Shown in pieces: positions 55,859 through 64,000 of a stretch of DNA of 64,000 bases. The stretch comes from Hemerocallis citrina. Lineage: Eukaryota; Streptophyta; Magnoliopsida; Asparagales; Asphodelaceae. Numbering within the stretch: the first letter of the stretch is position 1; each line of letters opens with the position of its first letter. Location of the stretch: positions 201,805,173-201,869,172 of the forward strand of contig CM030366.1 of NCBI GenBank assembly GCA_017893485.1, written 5' to 3'. The notes below the pieces were generated by a model. That model saw nothing but the letters and a program-made list of their open reading frames with translations, was not told the origin of the DNA and ran no database searches. The position numbers and the translations under genes are program-made.

Positions 55859-58800
55859 TTAAGCACCCTCTTGATACTTCATCAAGTGTTCAGTGTTCCA
55901 TGTCCTCGATATCTTCTTCCCACTCGGATCTTCAAGTCGGTATGCACCCGGGCAGACCACTTTAGAGATCATGTACGGCCCCTCCCAGTTGGGAGCAAAC
56001 TTACCTTTCTTGCAAGGAACGGAGATTTCTAGTTTGCGGAGGACTAGGTCTTCTTCTTTGATATTTGCTAGGAGAACCTTATTATTGTAGAATTTCTCGA
56101 CTCGTTGATGATAAATCTGTCCTCTCAAGGCTAATTTCTCACAGATTTTCTCGTTGAGGTCGAGGTTGCCTCTAAGATCATTCGAGTTTTTTTTCTTCAT
56201 TGAATGCTAGCAGACGGGGAGAGGGGATTCTGACTTCAAGGGGAATTAGGGCTCGGAGCCGTTGGTAAGGTTGAACGGGATTCTCCTGTCGAGGTCCTCT
56301 TTGTGGTCCTGTATGACCATAGGACCCTTGGGAGATTTTCGACCACAATCCCTTGGGGGATTTGTCGAGTCTTTTCTTGAGTCCATCGAAGATTTTCCTG
56401 TTGACATTCTCTGCTTGGCCGTTGAACTGAAGGTGGGAGATGGAAGAGAATCGTTGTTGGATACCTAGGTCAGCACAGAACTTGCAAAATGCCTTAGCCG
56501 TAAACTGAGTTTCGTTGCATGTTACTAGGACCCAAGAGATGCCGAACCGACAGACGATGTTCTTCCAGAAAAACTGTTGGATCTTGTTCTCCGTGATGGT
56601 TGCTAGTGGTTATGCCTCGATTTACTTGGAGAAGTAGTCAATGGCTACCACAAGGAAGCTTCTTTGACCAGTTGCAGGAGGGAAAGGCCCGAGCATGTAA
56701 TGCCCTGCCCCAATACTCAGAAAATTTATATATTTTATTTATTATTTATAGTACAACTGCCCACCACAGGCTGCCTCTCGAAAGGTGGTTAACTAATTAG
56801 ATGACTCTTGATCATAAGCAATATTATTTATTAATTAATTATCTTGTATTAATCCCGATATGGGACAATTCTTAAGACTCCACTGTCCCTCCTTTGCGAT
56901 GAGGTCAGCTCCTCCCTGGGCCCACTCGCCAGTACACAACACACAGAGACAGCACAAGCCCTCCCCCCCTCTTTTGCACATGGGCCCCTCCTACCACGTG
57001 GCAGCGAGCAGCAGTAGCCTCCTGTTGTCGTGGGCCCCACTGCACAGCCGAAATTCCAAACAATCTTCCCCTATAGAGCTTTCTATAGGTCAAGCTCCAA
57101 TTCCTATATATATATATATATTTTTTTTTATAATTACGGGGTGTTACGGAGTAGGTCCATCCCTCACAAGGCAAAAGGAATTGGACTGGACATGGAACTG
57201 AGCTGAGCATGAGGTGTCCGTCTAATTGATGAGAACCCTTAGCAAGCGGCGCATTGATGGACGTACTGCTGGGCATCGTTGAGAAGGGTATGCCAAAAAT
57301 AACCATGATTCAGGATCTTGCGGGCAAGGGATATGGCTCCCATATGGGCGCCTCCAATCCCTTCATGAACTTCCTTCAAAGCGTACTGGGCCTCCTCAGT
57401 AGAAAGGCACCGTAGATAGGGTATGCCATCCACTGATGTATAAGACCGTTTGTACATGATCCCCTTGATAAGTGTGTACCACCCTGCCCTTACTCAGATT
57501 TTTCTAGCCTTTCTAGGGTCAAGGGGGAGGATTTCCTTGTCGAGGAAGTCATACAATGGTTTCATCCAATTATTTTCAAGTTCTAGAGGTGGGATCACCA
57601 TGAGCTCTAAGGTTTCTTCTTCGATGCTAGGCCTGAGCAGGACTTCAATCAGAACAGTGTGGTCAAGTCCTTCAAGGGAGGAGGAAGCCAGCTTGGAGAG
57701 GGCATCCGCTTGCTCATTCTCTTCATGGGGAATGCAATGACTTCTATTTTTGGGAAAGTAGCTAATAGTTTCCTGCCGTGTGCTAGGTACTTGATCATAG
57801 GTCATCCCTGGCTTCGTAGTCCCCCTGAACTTGGTTTACTACACTGAACACTTTGACATGACAGGCACCAGCTTTGCGGACTAAGAGAAGACCTGTAATA
57901 ACGCTTCATACTTTGCTTCATTGATGGAGGCTCAGAAGTTGAAGCAAAGAGAGTTTTGGAGGATAAACTCGTCTGGGCCCGTCAAGATAACTACGACTCC
58001 GCTCCCCCCGATGCATGAGGATCCATCGACGTAGACACTCCAGAACGGAGGGTTTTTGCCTTTCTCAGGGGGGTCAAGAATAGTGCTCTCCACAATGAAT
58101 TCGACTAAAGTCTGGGCTTTAATGGTCGTCCTTGGCCGATAGCTGATAGCAAATTAGCTCAATTTGATGGACCATTTCATAAGTCGCCCCGAGCTCTCTG
58201 GTTTGTGTAGGTTCTACTTGGGGGGGTTGGTCAGTGAAGACCACTACTAAATGCACCTGAAAATAAAAGTGGAGCTTGCGGGCGGCCATGATCAGAGCGT
58301 AAGTCATCTTCTCCATCTTTGAATAACGAAGTTCTGCATTATGGAGGACTTTACTTGCATAGTAGATCGGCTTTTGGGTCCTATCCTCCTCTCCTACCAG
58401 GATACACTGAGGGTTTGATCTGACATGGCTAGGTGCATGTATAGCTTATTGCCTGGCTCGGGCTTGCTCAGGAGCGACGAGTTGACCAGATAGGCCTTGA
58501 GCTGCTCAAAGGCTACTTGCTGTGACTGTCCCCACTTAAAACTCTTTGCCCCTCTGAGTGCCTTGAAGAACGGGAGACACTTCTCCCCTGACTATGAGAG
58601 GAAGCGTCCGATGGCAGCGAGGCGTCCTGTAAGCCTTTGAACTTCCTTAACACGAGAAAGGGGAGCCATGTCCAGTATGGTTTTTATCTTCTCTGGGTTG
58701 ACCTCGATTCCCCTTTGGCTGACCATAAATCCCATGAATTTGCCAGATGACATCCCGAAGGGACATTTAGAGGAGTTAAGCCTTATATTATGCTCCCACA

Positions 58801-60155
58801 GGATATTGAAGGCTTTCTAGAGGTCGCTCACATGGTCTCTTTGGGTGATGCTCTTCACCAACATGTCATACACATAGACTTCCATGTTCCTGCCGATCTG
58901 ACACTTGAAGACCTTGTTGATAATACATTGATAAGTGGCTCCGACATTCTTCAGCCCGAAGGGCATGCCTCGGTAACAATAAAGATCTTGGTATGTGATA
59001 AAAGAGGTCTTCGGAATGTCGGGGGGAAACATTCTGATATGATTGTATCCTAAGAAAGCATCCATAAAACTTAAGAGTTCATGGCCGGATATGGCGTCGA
59101 TCAGGGCATCGTTGCTAGGAAGGAAAAATAGAGCTTTCAAGCGTGCCTTGTTCAAGTCTGTGAAGATGATGCATATTCTCCATTTGCCATTGGCCTTCTT
59201 TACCATCACCATGTTTACCAGCCATTCAGGGTAGTTGACTTCTTGGATGAAATGGACGGCTAGGAGTTTATCCACTTCTTAATAGCTTGTTCTCGGTCGG
59301 AAGCGAACTTGCGGTGTTTTTGCTGGAACAGCTTGAATTCAAGGTTAACACTGAGACGGTGCATGATCAATTCCTCTAAGATACCAGGCATGTCGGCAGC
59401 GGTCCAAGCGAACGAGTCTTTGTTCCCTTTAATGCATTCGATGATCTCTTCCTTGACTTGGTGGGGAAGGATTTTGCTCACCAGGAATGTCTTGGTTGGG
59501 TCCTCCTTAGAAAAGGGGAATTTTTCTAGTTCATTCACCGGCTCCGAGATGGCTTGGCTGCTCCCTTGGGGGAGTTCTAGCGCTTCGAGAGAGAGGTCCG
59601 GACCTCCCATCGAGGTCATATAGTATTTCCAAGCAGTCTCGGCTTCCCTTGACTTCTCCCACCCCTGTCGTGGTTGGGAATTTTATCTTCATCTGAAAGG
59701 ACGAAGGTACGACATGAAGTGCAGTTAGGCCGGGTCGGCCGAGGATGCCATTGTAAGCGGCTTTCACATTGACGACCATGAAGTCCATCAGCTCTATTCG
59801 GGTTGTCGAAGTTTCCAGCAGTCACATCAAGAGTGACTACTCCTTCGATTGTTACTGGCACTCCTGAGAACTCGTGGAGAGTGTATCCGTCAGATTTTAG
59901 GCGATCTCGGGAGAGCTTGAGGCTCTCGAATGCTTCTAAAAAGAGGATATTGATGGAACTAGCATTGTCGATCAGGATCTGGCACACTTCGTGATTGACC
60001 ATGCTACGACTGATGACGAGGGCATCAAAATAGGTCATTTGGATGCCTTCCAGATCCTTGTCCGAGAATGTCACCGGAATCCTGAGGCTCTTGGGCGGTG
60101 GGAAATTCTGTATCGGGTTAACTTCTCGAATGAAGGCCTTTCTAGAGGAATTCAA
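55859..60155 (-). pseudogene. Element B protease, RT, RNase H, integrase; broken
   Basis: Minus strand, in order: protease from about 60000, with DNA in place of DNG at 59961-59969; RT about 58817-59275 with FTDLNKA, DAFLGYNHI, MPFGLKNVGATYQ and YVYD at 58865-58876 where YVDD is expected, so catalytically dead; RNase H about 57800-58400; PHEENEQADALSKLASSS; integrase zinc finger HEGIGGAHMG..CAAC (about 57245-57400); core, cut by a TRIM-family solo LTR; and a C-terminal domain with GKFAPNWEGPY and YRLEDPSGKK ending at 55859. Several frameshifts and stops, notably near 59280, 57480 and throughout the core. Confidence 0.88.
56696..57148 (-). mobile_element. Solo LTR of the TRIM family
   Basis: TGTAATGCCCTGCCCC...GGGGTGTTACG. 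It matches the TRIM LTRs over the CTCAGA(A/C)AATTTAT, GTACAACTGCC(C/T)..CACAGGCTG and TGACTCTTGATCATA blocks. Flanks GAGCA (56691-56695) and GAGTA (57149-57153) match 4 of 5. It interrupts the integrase core of B. Orientation follows the TRIM. Confidence 0.85.
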
Positions 60156-61887
60156 CTCTCCCCCATCAGACCCCCATGGATAAGATGGAGGATAAGATGG
60201 AGGATGACCCTAGGTTCAGAGTCTTGGGACTTGGTGGACCTTTTGGTTCACTTGTTAGCTCCCCAGGGTGGAGGAGGACCGGCCATGTCCTTCCTAACGA
60301 ATTTGGCCAATTGACCTCGCTAAACTTGGCTAATTGCTTCAATCTTCTCCTTAAGGGCCTGACAATCGTCTGTGTCGTGGCCGTGGTCCCTGTGAAAGTG
60401 ACATCACTTGTCTCTATTCCTTCTCTTACCAGGGGTATTCATCTTCGGCAGAGGTTGGAGCAGTCCTTCCTTGTCTACTTCCATAAGGACAACCGAGAAA
60501 AATGAGGGGGTGGGCGACACTGGTCGTTATTTTCTCACTGGAGCTTCTTGGGACCTTCTTCATCCGCACCCTTCCGTTTGTTTTTGGATGTTGGCTCCTT
60601 CTGATCATGGGGATGCAGGGCCTCTTCAGCCTGGATGTACTTCTCACTCCTCAGCAGGAGTTCTGAAAAGTCCCGAGAAGGCTTCTTAATGAGGGATGCC
60701 TTCAGATTGGCATGGTAGACATCGTTTCTGAATGTTGCAGAGGCTACTGATTAGTCGAGAGAGGCAATATAGCGAGCTTCGGCGGTAAAGCGCCGAACAT
60801 AATCTCTCAGGCGTTCAACTTTCCTCTGGCTAAAGGATAGCAAGGATGCGCTCGTTTTCTCGGCTCGGCGGCTGCTGACAAAATGGGTGAGAAATTTTTT
60901 TTCAAACTGATCGAATGAGAAAATAGAGGCTGGGGGGAGTACCACTCCCTTGCTGGGCCCGTCAACGTGGCAGGGAAAGTTTTGCAGAGAAGCGCATCTA
61001 AGGCTTGATAGATCATCGTGAGAGTTTTAAAACTCTCTATATGATCAGCCGGGTCAGACTCCCCATTGTTAGAGTCGAAGTGAGGTGGCTTAAAAGTTTC
61101 AAGGATTGGTGCTTCCATGATGGTCTTGGAGAATGGAGGTCTGCTCGGTCAAAAATTATTAGCTTGATGATCCTCTTCCCAGTTGATGTTGTTGAGACAG
61201 TCTTCCATTTCTCGGAGGTGGCAAAGAACTGAGTCGTCCCTTTGGTCGGATCTTGTCGACCTACGGGATTCTCCTTCATGTACAGTTGTGAGACGGCGAC
61301 CGTTTGTTTGTCGAACTCTATCTGGGGCGACGTTGAGGGCTTTGAGGATTTAATTTTTGAAATTATTAAACTCTGCTATGGTGATGGGTGCCTGTTCATC
61401 TTCGTTGGCCCCATGAACTGATCGTCTGGCCGCGGTCTGACTCCTTTGCTGCCGAGAGGGAGATGACCTTCTCGTCCCCTGGGAGAGGGGGTTCTTCTAC
61501 GCTCCCTTGGAGAGGGGGTTCTTATGCACCTTTGCCTCTGTGGAAAGAGACTTCTCGTGTTTCCCGGATGTTCTGGTCTAGGTGACTCGTCACGAGTTTG
61601 CCTCTCGTTTAAATAGATTCGGAGGTCGGTTCCCTGCTGGCGGTTGACGATAACTTGATGAAGATCTCGTTGCGGTTGGGGTGCTGTTGAAGGGGTCACG
61701 GTATGAATTGAACCTCTATTTTCGATGAACGGCCGTGCAGGTAGTCGTTCGGGATAACCTCGACGGGAGCCCCCCGGTGCTGCTCCATTGAGCAGAGGCT
61801 GGATCTACTGAAGAGGGTGTTGCTTGAGTCGAGGTTGTTGATCTGCTTAAGACTGCTGAACTCATTGAAGTTGTTGAGGTGGGTCAT
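60156..61887 (-). pseudogene. Element B gag, broken
   Basis: Minus strand from an ATG at 61885-61887, about 150 bp after the PBS. Low-complexity N-terminus with SPRERRRTPSPRGRE-type Arg/Ser/Pro repeats (about 61480-61530); AEFNNF; the capsid domain with PPHFDSNNGESDPADHIES, CKTFPATLTGPAREWY and LRDYVRRFTAEARY (60750-61120); and a Cys/His knuckle CHFHRDHGHDTDDC (about 60360-60405). Frame changes near 60950 and 61370 and several stops. Clearly related to gag of element A. Confidence 0.85.
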
Positions 61888-62013
61888 CTACGAGTGGAGG
61901 AGGTGAAGGAAGGTAGTTGGCTCATCAATGTGTAACCTTCGTCCTTACCTTCCCTGTTGGAACATGGTTGATAAGGTAGTTTCAGATCGACGAGGTTGGA
62001 TTGGTAATCTTTT

Positions 62014-62038
62014 CTGTTTCCCACAGACGGCGTCAATC
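62014..62038 (-). promoter_or_regulatory. Element B primer-binding region
   Basis: Minus-strand GATTGACGCCGTCTGTGGGA follows the 5' LTR end, same type as in element A. Confidence 0.72.
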
Positions 62039-62720
62039 TGTTGCTTCTTATTTCTGTGTGAGAGCAAACATATACGTGAATTCTTTTAATAAAAATATTA
62101 AAGATCAAACCTTCGCTATTCATCGATTTTGACAGCCAAAAAGCTGGTTTTGACTCCAGGATCTGATCGTTGGGAATGGCTGAGATCGCTCCTCACGACC
62201 TGCAAACAAGTCAGAAACACCCGGGGTGGTCCCGACTACAGACCCTCCGGTGCCCAAGTTAGAAACTCGAAGATATTGTGGGTTTTGAGAGCAGGGTTGT
62301 TAGTTACCTTGTTTCTAAGGAGGTCTCGAGGTATATATAGTCCCCGAGGGGGCCAGTTTCAAGTTATTCCGCTATCTCTACTTCCCGGTGTTTGCATAGA
62401 GTCAGTTATCCCTTTCATATGAAGAGATAGAGTTTGTGCTCTCTCTTGACGAAGAGATAGAGCTTTCAAACTCTCTCCTATGGGTTTAGATTAATAGAAT
62501 CGGCTATCCCTTATAAATAGGGGGATTTAAACTGTGTTCAATGGATCTAGATTCCTTTGCGTTAGGGTTGTTGTACCTATTACAAGTTGGATTGGGTCAC
62601 TGGGCTTGAAAAATGGCCTAAGGGCCTGTTTATACTAAAAATTACCGTTTTACCCATGAGAGCTTTAAGATCCGTGCCCGATTTGGACGGTTCTGATTTG
62701 TTCTATTTTTACCCGTATCA
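62039..62720 (-). repeat. Element B 5' LTR
   Basis: 682 bp, TGTTGCTTCTTATTTCTG...CGTATCA on the plus strand, matching the two halves of the other LTR. Contains a palindromic ATCCCTTATAAATAGGGG (about 62506-62523) that can serve as a TATA box on either strand. Confidence 0.92.
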
Positions 62721-63609
62721 TAGATAAATAACTCATTTTCGGTTCGGTCACTTTATAACTGTATCCACTTTAGAGGGTGTAGTCCGAATTAGTCAACGAT
62801 TCTTTGGAAAGTCAAAGCTCCGCTAAAAGTTAGAGTGTTTCTATGACTAATCCTTAACGATGCAATTCTGATAAGAGAGAACCTGGCCAAAAGACAGTCG
62901 CACATCGCTACTAACTATGGCTTCTGCAATACACAGTCAGAATCTAACTCTCATCTTTTTCTAGATTGCCCCAGAAGTAAAGTCATTCTTTGCGAGGTCC
63001 AGATGGCCCTCGGCACTTCGGGGTATCCACATGTCTATGAGGACCTATGGATAGGACTCACATTTGCTAGCGAGAGACATAAGATGAGGGAAGTATGGTA
63101 TATCGCTATCGCTGTAACAATCTGAGTTTTATGACTTGACAAAAATAACTTTTACTTTCGTGGGACATGTAATAACATTTTTGGTAATCTTACTCATATC
63201 ATACATCTTATTTATTTATTTATTTATTTATTTGGGGGGGGGGGGGGGGGTAGCGGTGGCGCAGGTCCTAGTGGAAGAATCGTCGGAGCTTTTGAGGTGG
63301 AGGAGTACGACGATAAGGAGGTGGTGATCGGTCAGACTTTGGACTGATACAACACGTCAAGGATTGGTTGTCCACCCTCCAGGGTGTTGTTGGAGGGACC
63401 TCTTGTATCATATCCTTCTTGTTTTGATGCTTTTTTATGTATGGACTTTGTTGTATTTGTATTTATCCCATCCTCCTATGTTTTTTTAACGTTTTATGTT
63501 TTATTTCAGTTCTGTAGTTTTTATAATTGAGCTCAATACTCTTGGTATGTTTTATTAATGCATTTTTAATAGAACATGGTGGCTATATTTCATATTTTTC
63601 TTTAAAAAA
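62721..63609 (+). mobile_element. LINE 2, right half (zf-RVT end and 3' UTR)
   Basis: Resumes where 37742 stopped. LWKVKAPLKVRVF, AILIRENLAKRQ, FCNTQSESNSHLFLDCPRSK, YEDLWIGLTFASERHKM and NNIFGNLTHI align with LINE 1 at 7540-7960; stops occur near 62842, 63123 and 63136. A (TTTA)n plus G17 run (63205-63250) replaces part of the LINE 1 sequence. The 3' UTR ends with A7 at 63604-63610. Confidence 0.85.
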
Positions 63610-63625
63610 AGTTATTGTGTTTGAT

Positions 63626-64000
63626 GTATATATTTTATTCCTTCAGTCATCAGGTCTCAAAGTAGTTGTGATAGTTTTTTATATTGCTTGCTATGGGTCA
63701 TAGCTAATTTATACAAGTAGAGAGTCCGCATAGATAAAAATACTTAGTAGAGAAAAAAATACAATAAAAACAACTACTAATCTGCATGTGTGATGCACGT
63801 TCTAATTATTATTATTTATATAATAAATAATAAGACGTAATCTGGCCTCGAACCTGCGACCTTCCTTCACTCATCACATACTCTTTACAAATTACCCCTA
63901 GTGGTACAAATTTTTATTTTATATGAGTGACAATTTTGTAAATAATTATGTCGTAAATAAATTTAAACTTTGAGACTATTATGGTAACTCACAACATGCG
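63626..64000. other. Right flank
   Basis: AT-rich. It holds a near-palindrome of TTATTATTATTTATATAATAAATAATAA type (about 63806-63833) and, on the minus strand, GGTTCGAGGCC (about 63845-63855), which resembles a tRNA B-box; no matching A-box or tRNA fold is seen. No gene. Confidence 0.5.

Larger units (their letters stand above)
37743..62720 (-). mobile_element. Element B: Tat-lineage Ty3/gypsy retrotransposon
   Basis: Minus-strand element inside LINE 2. The 5' LTR is 62039-62720 and the 3' LTR is 37743-38026 plus 48091-48511 (split by copia F). Its plan matches A: gag, protease, RT, RNase H and integrase (60156-61887 and 55859-60155), then tandem repeats, a plus-strand accessory gene, an AT-rich segment and the PPT. 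Flanks GAGAA (37738-37742) and TAGAT (62721-62725) match only 3 of 5, so the target duplication is decayed or one end has changed; the LINE on both sides still aligns. It hosts four later insertions. Confidence 0.9.

Noticed and set aside
37738..62725. Clean target duplication for element B
   Set aside because: GAGAA against TAGAT matches 3 of 5 only; I accept the LTR ends from LTR alignment but do not claim an exact duplication.

Overview
The window is plant nuclear DNA, and almost all of it is transposable elements nested inside one another. The evidence is L1-type LINE sequence with plant-style zf-RVT ends, Ty3/gypsy elements of the Tat lineage, a chromovirus, a SIRE-like Ty1/copia element with an env-like ORF, a TRIM, a Helitron and TATA-box LTR promoters. 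I found no host gene, rRNA, tRNA gene or CRISPR array. Only about 1.3 kb (1-833, about 110 bp split around 8341-8404 and 37238-37251, and 63626-64000) looks like pre-insertion sequence. A flowering plant is the safe call; I cannot name the species.

Layout. (1) 846-8328 is a full-length but broken LINE with a perfect 12-bp target duplication. (2) 8405-37237 is a Tat-lineage gypsy element, 'A', on the minus strand, with perfect ACATA duplications. It carries a plus-strand (antisense) accessory gene at 11109-14092 with its own TATA box, flanked by several tandem-repeat arrays. Inside A sit a 2.9-kb solo LTR 'G' (19250-22147) and an unclassified insertion 'C' (25908-36329). C contains a young chromovirus 'D' (29155-34664, GCCGA duplications) and a 139-bp Helitron (36040-36178). 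(3) 37268-37742 and 62721-63609 are the two halves of a second, 5'-truncated LINE of the same family. They are separated by a second minus-strand Tat element, 'B' (37743-62720). B's left LTR is split by a copia element 'F' (38027-48090, GTCTC duplications). B's antisense accessory gene is split by a copia-type solo LTR 'E' (50435-51837, TTTCT) and a TRIM (53064-54114, GAAGG), and B's integrase by a solo LTR of the same TRIM family (56696-57148).

No element looks autonomous. A has a DNR protease site, B has DNA at its protease site and YVYD in its RT, F has DSR and YVDG, and D and the LINE have frameshifts and stops. The best leads for new biology are: the antisense accessory gene shared by A and B; the palindrome CAGTCGACTG scattered through coding and non-coding parts of F; the tandem mini-hairpins with compensating stem changes inside solo LTR G; the dimeric 110-bp array in A; and insertion C, which has a target duplication but fits no standard class.
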